A stretch of 21,225 bases of DNA from Anaerolineales bacterium (GTDB lineage Bacteria > Chloroflexota > Anaerolineae > Anaerolineales > E44-bin32): NCBI GenBank assembly GCA_011772595.1, contig WVZH01000139.1, positions 1-21,225 of the forward strand, written 5' to 3'. The notes beneath the pieces are model-generated. The model was given only the letters and a program-made list of their open reading frames with translations, had not been told where the DNA came from and did not search any database. This document shows, piece after piece, positions 1 to 7,754 of the stretch. The position numbers and the translations under genes were made by a program. Position 1 is the stretch's first letter, and every line of letters starts with the position of its first letter.

Positions 1-64
1 CCAGCCAGCCTGTCCTGGCTGACGCCAGTCAGTCCAGGGGACAGGCAGCTCAAAGCCGTTAGGC
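1..64 (+). repeat. attC site A (3' part; left half outside window)
   Basis: Right-hand part of an integron attC recombination site. It ends in the core R' motif GTTAGGC at 58-64, preceded by an L'-like GCAGCTCAAAGCC. Positions 9-45 form a long imperfect hairpin (CCTGTCC... pairing with ...GGGGACAGG). Positions 1-58 match attC B (13683-13740) at all but one base by my reading and attC C almost as well. The R'' half lies before the window. The predicted recombination point is between G58 and T59. Confidence 0.82.
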
Positions 65-211
65 GGCGAGAGGACTATATGATATCGACCATCGAGGCTT
101 CATCCTTTCATCATGCAAAGGAACCACATGTTTCTCATCGCCTGATATGGGGAGATACAGACCAGACAGGCAGCTGTTCGTTAGGTACCGATTTATCAAT
201 GGGGATGAAAA

Positions 212-1102
212 ATGACTCACACATCTGCTTTCAAGACACACGAGGGGCAAGCTGCATATCTCGCGGCGTATGACGCCGCCATGCAGTTGTGGACTGTTCC
301 GTATGAAGAGATCGAGATTCCAAGTAGGTTTGGGACCACGCACGTTGTCGTCACTGGCCCGAAGGATGCCCAGCCGATGGTGCTCTTGCATGGGTATATG
401 GCTACACTGACGATGTGGTCGCCAAACATCGCAGATTTCAACAAGGACTATCGAGTCTATGCCATTGACATTATGGGTCAACCAAACAAGAGCATCCCCA
501 ATGAACCAATACGAGATGCGACAGATTTCGTTGTGTGGTTAAGCGCGACATTGGACGGACTTAACCTCGACCGTATCTCTCTGGTGGGCATGTCTCACGG
601 TGCGTGGCTAGCCCTTAATTTCGCCATGACTACCCCGGAGCGCGTTCGGAAGCTTGCTCTTCTGTCTCCATTTGCAAGCTTCCTTCCGATGAGTAAACAG
701 TTCATGGTGCGCGGGATGCTGATGTCCTTAATCCCGACACGACTCACGGTGAACTCATTCGCGCGCTGGCTGGGAACCAAATATGATCCCGGTGACACGA
801 TTGCTCGGTACGCACTTGACTTGATGTATCTCGGTCTGAAGCATTTTCGAATTCCGCCCGAGACTGCGCGTATCATGCCCAGTGTGTTCTCTGATGAGAA
901 ACTGCAGGCATTGCACGTACCTGTGCTGCTACTCATAGGCGACGGCGAAGTCTTATATGACCCAGCAAAGGCATTGACTCGGGCGCGTAGGCTCATTCCG
1001 TATTTCGAAGGAGAACTGGTGCCGGGGAGCAGTCACGAAATGACCACAAGCCAACATCGAATCGTGGACGCACGAGTGCTCGATTTCCTGAACGACAACT
1101 GA
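212..1102 (+). CDS. alpha/beta-hydrolase (cassette gene)
   Basis: A 296-aa alpha/beta-hydrolase fold protein, probably a soluble esterase or related hydrolase; the substrate is not predictable. HGYM near residue 60 is the oxyanion-hole region. GMSHG (126-130) is the nucleophile elbow with Ser128. An acidic residue follows the late strand LLLIGDGE (Asp244 is the likely triad acid, Asp250 an alternative), and His275 in PGSSHE completes the triad. There is no signal peptide or membrane segment. The ATG at 212 has a GGGGA ribosome-binding sequence just upstream. The gene sits alone between attC site A and attC site G, the typical layout of a one-gene integron cassette. The family assignment is firm; cassette status is inferred from the flanking sites. 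Confidence 0.9.
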   Translation: MTHTSAFKTHEGQAAYLAAYDAAMQLWTVPYEEIEIPSRFGTTHVVVTGPKDAQPMVLLHGYMATLTMWSPNIADFNKDYRVYAIDIMGQPNKSIPNEPIRDATDFVVWLSATLDGLNLDRISLVGMSHGAWLALNFAMTTPERVRKLALLSPFASFLPMSKQFMVRGMLMSLIPTRLTVNSFARWLGTKYDPGDTIARYALDLMYLGLKHFRIPPETARIMPSVFSDEKLQALHVPVLLLIGDGEVLYDPAKALTRARRLIPYFEGELVPGSSHEMTTSQHRIVDARVLDFLNDN

Positions 1103-1109
1103 AGCGACA

Positions 1110-1220
1110 GCTCTGACCGTTTGAACCGTTCGGGGACATAGGCTTGAGCCATTGTATGATTGGGTAGCGGGTGATGCCGGGGGAGAAACGATCCCCGGCA
1201 GCTTAGCTCAAACGTTAGGC
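1110..1220 (+). repeat. attC-like site G (divergent)
   Basis: Follows the hydrolase stop and ends in GTTAGGC at 1214-1220, preceded by AGCTCAAAC. The left arm is degenerate: CGTTTGA at 1118-1124 pairs with TCAAACG at 1208-1214, but the R'' core reads TCTGACC instead of GCCTAAC. The interior has a strong hairpin, TGCCGGGG (1175-1182) with CCCCGGCA (1193-1200). It is a plausible attC ending the first cassette, but is clearly a different type from the other sites in the window. Confidence 0.6.
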
Positions 1221-1252
1221 AGATTTCAATCTTGAATGAATAGAAGATATCG

Positions 1253-1408
1253 ATGCAAACCAACCATTCCGCTTATGCCTACCCACAACACCAATTATTG
1301 AAATCAATTGCATTTCATATCTTGCTTGACGCCTTCGTCACCCTTGGCTTCCTCGCAAGAGGACGTGCTCATGCACTGCAAGTTCTACGAGCAAGTGGCG
1401 AATTTTAA
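1253..1408 (+). CDS. small ORF, 51 codons, unknown
   Basis: An open frame of 51 codons starting 33 bases after the GTTAGGC of site G and ending at TAA 1406-1408. The product starts MQTNHSAYAYPQHQLLKSIA and has a hydrophobic stretch (IAFHILLDAFVTLGFLA) that could be a short membrane helix or an amphipathic helix. There is no clear ribosome-binding site and I do not recognise the sequence. It could be the remnant of a second cassette gene or chance. It is listed because of its position right after the recombination site. Confidence 0.25.
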   Translation: MQTNHSAYAYPQHQLLKSIAFHILLDAFVTLGFLARGRAHALQVLRASGEF

Positions 1409-1922
1409 CATCTGAGTCCGGCCGGGGTCTGCATCCAAATGGGGACTTCCTACAGCATATAGCCAGGGCGCTCCGAGAAGGGGGTTGGGGCGGCCGTGGG
1501 CTCTCTGTTGGTGGGCCTAAATGACCAGGAGCGGAGTGGTCGTGAGATAGCAGATAGCCGTCGTGATCCTGTCATGGGAGACGCAGGATAAACCCCAACC
1601 GGTCTTGGCCCTCTCCAGTCCCGCCGATGCCAACCTGCTGGCTCCCCATCTTGATTGGCACGCCCGAAGAACCTATCAGCCTTCATGCATCGTCTCCAGT
1701 GGAAGGACTTGCCCCCTTCAGGCAGCACGATTCTCGTAGGATTTGGGATATCCAACTATGAGGTTAAATAGCTGGCATGGGGTCTGTGCAAGCAGCCAGA
1801 TGCTAGAAGTGGTTCAAGATCCCTCGTGTTGGAGCAAAGGGATTCTGAAAGACCCGGCAAGCGAGCATTCGTAGCCTGGGGTCAAGGATAGGCGTGGGAA
1901 GGAGCGGGTGACAAGATGCGGG
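1409..1922. other. non-coding gap, nothing recognised
   Basis: About 500 bases between the attC region and the convergent 3' end of the response-regulator gene. The open frames here have no ribosome-binding sites or family features. I see no RNA gene and no convincing terminator with a T-run for the two-component operon. Confidence 0.5.
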
Positions 1923-2609
1923 CTAGGGTTTGTCCGGGGGAGTGTTCAGCACATAGCCCACGTTGGGGATCGATTCGATTAGGGTGAGTGATTTTGGATC
2001 GGGTTCAAGCTTCTTGCGGAGGCGGTAGACGAGTTGCTTGACCATATCGCGAGAGGCGCCTTCAGGGCCCCATACGCGAGCGATCAATCCCTCAGTGGTA
2101 ATCACATGATTCGCGTTTTCGATCAACGCTTTCATGAGACGCGTCTCCAGCCGCGTCAGAGAGATGGGAGCGCCGTCCGAGAAGTAAACCTCGCGGCGTT
2201 CCAAGTCGAGCCGGATGCACCCACTTTCAAGTTTCTTCTCGGGTTCTGCCGCTGCTCGCCTCAACACAGCGTGAATACGGGCTACTAAGCGCCGGGGGCT
2301 GAACGGTTTGGAGACATAATCGTCGGCTCCCGCTTCGAGCGCCAAAACCACGTCATCATCACTGTCGCGCACGGTCAACATGATGATGGGCACCTCCGAT
2401 TCAGCACGCAAGCGGAGGCAAACCTCCAGGCCATCAAGGTGGGGAAGGGTCCAGTCAAGGAGGATCAGGTCAGGCGACTCGTTGAAGAATTGCAGAAGAG
2501 CCGACTCTCCATCATGGGCAAGCGTAACCTCGAAACCTGCACGTCGAAGAGTGAATGCCACCACATCAGCCAGGGCCAGGTCATCATCCACGATAAGGAT
2601 TCTTGTCAT
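1923..2609 (-). CDS. OmpR/PhoB-family response regulator
   Basis: A 228-aa two-component response regulator. The receiver domain (about 1-118) has the acidic cluster Asp8-Asp9-Asp10, phospho-acceptor Asp52 (LLDW), Thr79 and Lys101 (SKPF). The C-terminal winged helix (about 128-225) ends in IPNVGYVL, typical of OmpR/PhoB DNA-binding domains. I start at the ATG ending at 2609 because MTRILIVDDD is the canonical start of the fold. A start 45 bases upstream adds a basic tail without homology (frame open to 2654). It lies downstream of the histidine kinase on the same strand with a short gap, so the two are cotranscribed and cognate. The target is unknown; the Hdr-Fdh operon across the divergent intergenic region is the obvious candidate. 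Confidence 0.95.
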   Translation of the reverse strand: MTRILIVDDDLALADVVAFTLRRAGFEVTLAHDGESALLQFFNESPDLILLDWTLPHLDGLEVCLRLRAESEVPIIMLTVRDSDDDVVLALEAGADDYVSKPFSPRRLVARIHAVLRRAAAEPEKKLESGCIRLDLERREVYFSDGAPISLTRLETRLMKALIENANHVITTEGLIARVWGPEGASRDMVKQLVYRLRKKLEPDPKSLTLIESIPNVGYVLNTPPDKP

Positions 2610-2661
2610 TGGTCTCTTTCTTCGCGACGCTCTTAGCCTCTGATTTTGGGTCACGCTTCCC

Positions 2662-2679
2662 CTAGGCTGAACAGCCTAG
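2662..2679. promoter_or_regulatory. perfect palindrome between kinase and regulator genes
   Basis: CTAGGCTG-AA-CAGCCTAG, a perfect 8-bp inverted repeat with a 2-base centre, lies between the kinase stop (2691) and the regulator start (2609). There is no T-run in the direction of transcription, so a simple intrinsic terminator is unlikely. It could be a protein-binding operator or an mRNA hairpin that tunes the regulator-to-kinase ratio. Confidence 0.4.
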
Positions 2680-2688
2680 AAAATCTTG

Positions 2689-4851
2689 CTACCGGTCGAT
2701 GGGCAAAGTGAACCATACTTTGGCGCCCCCTTCGGGCCGGTTTTCAGCCCCGACATTACCACCATGGGCCTCGACGATGGCTTTGACGATAGGAAGCCCC
2801 AAGCCTATTCCGTATTTCGGATCACGCTGCCTGTCGGCCAGGCCAAAGCGCTTGAAAAGATCCGAGAATCTACCCGCGGGAAGGCCAGGCCCCGAATCCA
2901 TCACCGCCACGTAAAGCGACCCATTCACCGGGCGTGCCGAGAGAACAATGGGTTCGCCCATAGGGCCAAATTTGCTGGCATTGGCGATCAGGTTCACCAG
3001 TACTTGCGCCAGGCGATCAGGATCTGCCCATATCGAGGGCAGGTCAGCTGGCAACTCGATCTCCAGCTTTTGATCCCGCCGCTGAAGCAGCGGGTTCATG
3101 GTCTCAACGGCATTGTCGATGATCTGCTCGAGGTGCGTGGGACGGAATTGCACTTGAAAGGTACCAGCCTCGATTGTTGAGCTCTCCAAGAGATTGTCAA
3201 TGAGTGTTTGCAGCCCCATCGTGCTCATGCGGATAGTGTATGCCAGTTCGATGAACTCCTCCGGGGTCATGGATCGAGCCTCGTCGATCAAGAGCTCGGT
3301 CGTTGCTGTCACAGCGGATAGGGGTGTGCGGAACTCGTGGGAGATATTGGCCAGGAAGTTGGTGTGAAGCTGCCTGATCGCCTCCTCTTCGCTGAGATCG
3401 CGAAGCACCAATACCCGCTCGCGAATGGGGCCTTCATCGGCAGCAATGTTGAGCAATGAGGCAGATATCTCCAGGGTGATAGGGTTATCCTGGGCGTCGA
3501 GAAACGCCAGGCGCTGGACAGGGAGCGTGCCTTCCGGCTTTTCGAGTACCTCCTCCAGAGAGAATATGGCATCAGGTGCAGGTCGCAAAACACTGGTATA
3601 GGGCTTGTTCAACACTGCAGATGCCTGGTACCCCAGAATGCGTTCAGCATCGCTGCTGAAGAAAGTCACCTTGCCATCTTCATTCAATGTGATCACACCC
3701 TCATGGATCGCCTCGAGCAGGAGTTCAATCCGACGTTTCTCAACCTGAGATGTCTGCTGAGAGAGTTGCAAGTGGCGTCGAGCATGGATAAGTTCGGTCG
3801 TGAGATCGGTGATTTCCTGCAAGTTGCTGGGGTGTTCGATTGGGGTTGCCAAATCACCCGTGGCCATCCGGTGGGCGGCACCGGTCAGGTAAGTGAGTGG
3901 GGCTATGATACGGCGGGTGAGGAGCACCAGCAATAGGGAGCCGACCAATGCCGTCACCACGCCAGGAACAAATAGCAGGAGGATGGTACGGATTCCGCTG
4001 GCCCGCATCGTATTGGCGGGCAGGGCCACCTCGCTGAGGGCAACGACCTGGCCCAGGCTGTCATTCAGCGTGGCCAGCCCCAGGTAATAATCCTGGCCCT
4101 GGAGAGTCGCTTTCGTACAGCAGGTGGAGCCATCCTCCGACAATAGCGCCTCCACGGACGGATCGAACGAGGGGGTGGATCCGCCCTGCAGGCTGGATAC
4201 AGCCCGTTCACCGCCGACGATCAGGCTCTGTTCCACACCAGTCTTGCGTGTGAGCGCGGTCATGAACTCCTGGTCAACGGTGAGCCCCGTCAATACCCAT
4301 GCTTGAAGGCTTCCGTCCCATTCCTGAGCTGGAAGGACCTCTCTACCGGCTACCATTAGCAGTCGCGGCGGGTCGCGAAGGCTAAGAAAAGTACGGAAGG
4401 GGATGCCGTGTTCGGCGAGCAGCTCCCAGGGGAGGGGGAGCCCGGGTGGGGCATACCCTACAGCTTGCCTGTCCTCGGCGACGGAGACTAGGAGGTCAAG
4501 GTCAAACGCTTCCTGTAGATCAGCCAAGAGAGCGGCGAGCCCCTCTTCATTGACCCCATAGAGAAGGTTAGACAAAGCCTGGTTTTGTGAAATCAGCGCT
4601 GTCGTGAAATCCAAGCGTCGGAGTTCTTCGCCATAAAGGGTAACAGTTGCTGTCTGAGCGCTTTCGACGCGTGACCAGACTAGGTGCTCGAGCTGAAGCC
4701 ATATCCCGCTGGCGACTGGAATTCCGCTAACGAAGGTTGCGATGACAGTCAGCACGACGATGATGCTAAGACGCCGCGAGACCGAGGTTGCACTCGATTG
4801 TGTGTCGCGCTTATCTGGTATCGGAAGACTCCTCTCTGAGCAGATGCGCAT
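2689..4851 (-). CDS. membrane sensor histidine kinase (HAMP-PAS-HisKA-HATPase)
   Basis: A 720-aa sensor kinase. A transmembrane helix at about 28-50 is followed by an extracytoplasmic sensor region of about 235 residues with no obvious metal or haem motif. A second helix lies at about 288-312, then HAMP (about 313-365), PAS (about 378-490, with EGVITLNEDGKVTFFSSDAE), HisKA (about 495-562, phospho-acceptor His505 in SHEFRTPL) and HATPase_c (about 605-718: N-box NLIANASKFG, G1 box DSGPGL, G2 box GIGLGLPIVK). This is the PhoR/ResE-type architecture. It is the first gene of the two-gene operon with the response regulator. The start at 4851 has only a weak ribosome-binding site; no better in-frame ATG precedes the first helix. 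The ligand sensed is unknown, and the PAS domain could sense redox or a small molecule. Confidence 0.95.
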   Translation of the reverse strand: MRICSERSLPIPDKRDTQSSATSVSRRLSIIVVLTVIATFVSGIPVASGIWLQLEHLVWSRVESAQTATVTLYGEELRRLDFTTALISQNQALSNLLYGVNEEGLAALLADLQEAFDLDLLVSVAEDRQAVGYAPPGLPLPWELLAEHGIPFRTFLSLRDPPRLLMVAGREVLPAQEWDGSLQAWVLTGLTVDQEFMTALTRKTGVEQSLIVGGERAVSSLQGGSTPSFDPSVEALLSEDGSTCCTKATLQGQDYYLGLATLNDSLGQVVALSEVALPANTMRASGIRTILLLFVPGVVTALVGSLLLVLLTRRIIAPLTYLTGAAHRMATGDLATPIEHPSNLQEITDLTTELIHARRHLQLSQQTSQVEKRRIELLLEAIHEGVITLNEDGKVTFFSSDAERILGYQASAVLNKPYTSVLRPAPDAIFSLEEVLEKPEGTLPVQRLAFLDAQDNPITLEISASLLNIAADEGPIRERVLVLRDLSEEEAIRQLHTNFLANISHEFRTPLSAVTATTELLIDEARSMTPEEFIELAYTIRMSTMGLQTLIDNLLESSTIEAGTFQVQFRPTHLEQIIDNAVETMNPLLQRRDQKLEIELPADLPSIWADPDRLAQVLVNLIANASKFGPMGEPIVLSARPVNGSLYVAVMDSGPGLPAGRFSDLFKRFGLADRQRDPKYGIGLGLPIVKAIVEAHGGNVGAENRPEGGAKVWFTLPIDR

Positions 4852-4884
4852 TAATACACCGCATATGACAGAGTTTCGGTCAAG

Positions 4885-4913
4885 ATTATATCATCAGGCA
4901 TTTTTGAGGGACA
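4885..4913 (-). promoter_or_regulatory. candidate sigma70-type promoter for the two-component operon
   Basis: Read on the minus strand, a perfect TATAAT (complement of 4885-4890) lies 17 bases from TGTCCC (complement of 4908-4913), a poor -35 element. The -10 is about 35 bases from the kinase start codon. The weak -35 would suit an activated promoter, but this is inferred from sequence only. Confidence 0.4.
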
Positions 4914-5384
4914 TTTAGCGACGGTGAAACTTCAGCTGCTGCGGGTGGTAGCACATATGGCAGGCGTGCCTCGCATGGATGGGAGGCCTACCCAGGGTCT
5001 CAATTTTGACGCCTTCTTTGCGAAGTAGCCGGCAGGGTTTCGTCCCCAAGCGCAGCTCACGGCGGCAAGATCATGCGCCTCCAACTAGCAGGCTGAAAGG
5101 TCAATTGTCGGCGGGGCCCATTCCCGCATTCGAGGGGGCCTTATCCAAGAAGGGAATGCTCAATTGAGCAAGAGTCTGATCCGCGAAACCTCAAGGTGAG
5201 ACCGAAGTCCCTGAGCCCTTTTCGGCGCGTCGATATGTGAAGTTTATCACCAATTTGTTGCCTGCTTATAACCGCGCCCGTTACTCAGCTGAGCTACAGT
5301 GAAAATGGCGATATGGCCTTGGACTGAGGCGGGAAGATCGCTGGGCCGAATCAGGCGTCTGTAATCAGGCTGCCGATGGTTCAC
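4914..5384. other. divergent intergenic region between sensor kinase and Hdr operon
   Basis: About 470 bases without a convincing gene. It must hold the promoter of the plus-strand operon. A perfect 12-bp palindrome GCTCAATTGAGC lies at 5158-5169, and a TATAAC at about 5268 is a weak -10 candidate. On the minus strand a short stretch near 5285-5305 resembles a tRNA D-arm, but no complete cloverleaf follows. Confidence 0.4.
5158..5169. promoter_or_regulatory. 12-bp palindrome, possible operator
   Basis: GCTCAATTGAGC is a perfect inverted repeat in the divergent intergenic region, about 230 bases upstream of the first plus-strand gene. A homodimeric regulator such as the neighbouring response regulator could bind it, though OmpR-family proteins more often use direct repeats. 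Weak evidence. Confidence 0.25.
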
Positions 5385-5396
5385 GAGGAGAGTCGG

Positions 5397-6002
5397 ATGC
5401 CTTCAAGCGCCTCTGAATCACTTGGTACGCGTCTCTGCAGCTACAAGATCGCAAGCGCGGATATGTTTTACAGCGAAGTCATCGAGCGGGTTATCTATGT
5501 CTCAGATGACCCCGTACATGGCTTCCACTTATGGAGCATGATTCCCCAGGGGGACAAGACAACTGCCATTGACCTATGCGAGGTGCTGTTGGAGTACGCC
5601 ATGACCTGCAGGGCATTGCGTGATCAAGCCCAGGCTTCGCAGGACATAGAGGCTTTCGGAAAGCGTCTCGGCGAAACCTTGGCAAAGCATGTCAAAGGAA
5701 GCACTCCAGCAAGAACAGCCAGAAACCTGGGAGCATGTGCTTTGGAGTGTGTCCTGGAAGCGATGGGCGCACACTTTATTGTCGAACAGCGTGACGCTGA
5801 GTTGTGCTACGTCCTGGATCGCTGTCCGCTATGGATGGCCTCTAAGCGTACTGGTCTACCTGATGTGGAACTGGCACATCAAGGGCTCAACGCGCTGTGC
5901 CAGTGTCTTGTCCATACGCTAGATCCTGACACCGAAGTATATGTGCCGGTTGACTCTCGAGCTGACCACACGTTCTTCGTAGGAAGCCCAGCGTTGGCCT
6001 AG
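5397..6002 (+). CDS. unknown cysteine-containing protein heading the Hdr-Fdh operon
   Basis: A 201-aa protein that I cannot assign to a family with confidence. I start at ATG 5397 because GAGGAG (5385-5390) is ideally spaced; an ATG seven codons upstream has no such site. There is no signal peptide or membrane helix. The C-terminal half has scattered cysteines (ALECVLEAMG, ELCYVLDRCPLW, NALCQCLVHTL) and a strand-rich end (DTEVYVPVDSRADHTFFV). That pattern loosely recalls small-molecule or metal-binding sensor folds such as ATC-hydrolase-like, V4R or methanogen-output domains; this is only a resemblance. It is the first plus-strand gene, about 185 bases before HdrC, so it may be a regulator, an assembly factor or an accessory subunit. 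Confidence 0.75.
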   Translation: MPSSASESLGTRLCSYKIASADMFYSEVIERVIYVSDDPVHGFHLWSMIPQGDKTTAIDLCEVLLEYAMTCRALRDQAQASQDIEAFGKRLGETLAKHVKGSTPARTARNLGACALECVLEAMGAHFIVEQRDAELCYVLDRCPLWMASKRTGLPDVELAHQGLNALCQCLVHTLDPDTEVYVPVDSRADHTFFVGSPALA

Positions 6003-6186
6003 AAGGAGCTTAGTGGGAAGCTGGCGTCTGAATCCCATTGTCTCTGACCATTCGAGCTTCTTGAGGGGTTCCCCAACCAGCGCTCGGTGATTCTTTGAAG
6101 ACAGCTTGGCCGCGGCGAAGGTCGAATGTGCAAGCTTGTTGTCGGGAAGGACGGCACCGATAGCCAGAAAGCGGCGCTTCCAGGGA

Positions 6187-6780
6187 ATGATGAATCTGAT
6201 GAATACAAGTGCCAAGCCCACCCGTGTGCCGACCTTTATGGACGAAGTGATTGCCGCCACCCCAGGCGACACGCGACTTAGATTGTGTCTGCACTGTGGA
6301 ACGTGCGGAGGATCCTGCCCCTCAGGCCAATACATGGATCACACCCCCCGCACTCTCTTCGCCATGATTAGAGCCGGTCTCAAGCATCGGGTGCTTACCA
6401 GCAATACCCCCTGGCACTGCCTATCTTGCTACTATTGCCGGGTTCGCTGTCCACAGGATATTCACATACCCAGCATCATGCACACCCTCAAGCGCATGGC
6501 CATCCAAGAGAAACTCTGCGCCCAATCCACTGTGGCCGACGCCCCCGATTTCTCGCAGGCGTGTATTCACTTCGTGGGGAACTACGGGCGCAATCTTGAG
6601 TTCGGCGTGGCTGCCCGGTACCACCTCAGTCACCATCCCTTGGAGATAGTCAAAATGATCCCTATTGGGCTGCGGATGTCGGCCAAGGGGCGGATGGGCA
6701 TAACCCCCAAACGCATTGGCGGTATACGCAACTTGAAAGCCATCCTTGCCAGGGCTAGGCAGCTGGAAGGTGTAGCGTGA
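6187..6780 (+). CDS. hdrC: heterodisulfide reductase subunit C (HdrC-like)
   Basis: A 197-aa soluble ferredoxin-type subunit that passes electrons to HdrB. Two CxxCxxCxxxC/P motifs bind two [4Fe-4S] clusters: Cys34/37/40/44 (CLHCGTCGGSCPSG) and Cys78/81/84/88 (CLSCYYCRVRCPQDI). Length fits HdrC. The start is uncertain: ATGs at 6187, 6190 and 6199 are all possible with a weak AGGG upstream. A longer TTG-started frame from 6106 adds a tail that does not look like the family. It overlaps the next gene by four bases (GTGA), so translation with HdrB is coupled. No membrane anchor, which argues for a cytosolic complex rather than a HdrDE type. Confidence 0.92.
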   Translation: MMNLMNTSAKPTRVPTFMDEVIAATPGDTRLRLCLHCGTCGGSCPSGQYMDHTPRTLFAMIRAGLKHRVLTSNTPWHCLSCYYCRVRCPQDIHIPSIMHTLKRMAIQEKLCAQSTVADAPDFSQACIHFVGNYGRNLEFGVAARYHLSHHPLEIVKMIPIGLRMSAKGRMGITPKRIGGIRNLKAILARARQLEGVA

Positions 6781-7751
6781 GCTACAGTTATCTCCCAGGC
6801 TGTTCTCTGGAGCATAGTGCCATCGCCTATCATCAATCGACAATGGCCATTGCCTCTCGGTTGGGCCTTGAATTCGTTGAATTGACTGACTGGAACTGTT
6901 GTGGCGCCACAGAATACATCTCGGTAGAGCTGATACCTGCCTATGCGCTGTCCGGGCGCAATTTGGCGTTGGCAGCGCAGCACAAAGCTCAGGGCCACGG
7001 AGATCAACTGGTTGCGCCTTGCAGTGCCTGCTTCCTTAATCTATGCAATGCCAACCGATCCATGGCCGATTCACCAGAACTTGCCGAAAAGGTCAATATC
7101 GCCCTATCAGCGGGAGGCATGCACTACGATCCGGACAGCGTGCGAGTGCGGCATCTGCTGGATGTGATTGTCAACGACATCGGCTACGAGGCCATTACCC
7201 AGGAGGTATCCCGTCCACTCTATGGCCTGCGCATATCCCCCTATTATGGCTGTTTGATTGTCCGCCCCGGCTTTGATGGGGGCTTCGACGACTCGGAGAA
7301 TCCCACCTCGATGGAAAAGCTATTGCGCGGGTTGGGAGCTGTGGCTGTGGATTTCCCTCTCAAGACGCAGTGCTGCGGCGGGCATATGACACAGATCATG
7401 CGATCCGAAGCGCTGGAGTTGATCCGGCGGCTGCTGCAAACGGTTGCTGACAGTGGTGCTGATCTCATCGTCACGCCATGCCCAATGTGCCAGTTGAACT
7501 TGGACGTATATCAATCCGGCGTGAACCACCAATTTGGCACAGATTTCCACATCCCCATTCTCTACTTCACCCAATTAATGGGGTTGGCGTTCGGCATGAC
7601 TCACCGCAGCCTAGGGATTGGTAGGGAATTCACAGATGCCAAAGCTGCGCTGTCCAAGATCAGCGCCGAACCACCTCACGAGGGGAAACCTGCCCACAAA
7701 CGTCCACCCAAGGAAGCGCTGCCGATGCCCATGATCCCAGAGGAGTGGTGA
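6777..7751 (+). CDS. hdrB: heterodisulfide reductase subunit B (HdrB-like)
   Basis: A 324-aa catalytic subunit with two CCG domains, each holding a non-cubane [4Fe-4S] cluster that in methanogens cleaves the CoM-S-S-CoB disulfide. The first domain has Cys9, Cys41-Cys42-Gly and Cys82/Cys85 (PCSAC). The second has Cys159, Cys199-Cys200-Gly-Gly and Cys235/Cys238 (PCPMC). All ligand cysteines of both motifs are present, so it should be active. GTG start overlaps the HdrC stop. A bacterium of this kind is not expected to have CoM/CoB, so the physiological disulfide or other acceptor is unknown. The 30-residue C-terminal tail rich in Pro and Lys (PPHEGKPAHKRPPKEALP) is an add-on. Confidence 0.94.
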   Translation: MSYSYLPGCSLEHSAIAYHQSTMAIASRLGLEFVELTDWNCCGATEYISVELIPAYALSGRNLALAAQHKAQGHGDQLVAPCSACFLNLCNANRSMADSPELAEKVNIALSAGGMHYDPDSVRVRHLLDVIVNDIGYEAITQEVSRPLYGLRISPYYGCLIVRPGFDGGFDDSENPTSMEKLLRGLGAVAVDFPLKTQCCGGHMTQIMRSEALELIRRLLQTVADSGADLIVTPCPMCQLNLDVYQSGVNHQFGTDFHIPILYFTQLMGLAFGMTHRSLGIGREFTDAKAALSKISAEPPHEGKPAHKRPPKEALPMPMIPEEW

Positions 7752-7754
7752 GTT

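Noticed and set aside
1175..1200. Intrinsic terminator after the hydrolase
   Set aside because: Strong GC hairpin but no T-run after it; better explained as the interior stem of attC-like site G.
1450..1755. 101-aa open frame on the minus strand
   Set aside because: No ribosome-binding site, low-complexity Arg/Pro-rich product, no family pattern.
5268..5305. tRNA-like segment on the minus strand (GTAGCTCAGCTGAGTAACGG)
   Set aside because: Resembles a D-arm, but no acceptor, anticodon or T-arm can be formed with the neighbouring sequence.
6106..6186. N-terminal extension of HdrC from a TTG codon
   Set aside because: The added residues do not resemble HdrC and lack a ribosome-binding site; ATG 6187 gives normal length.
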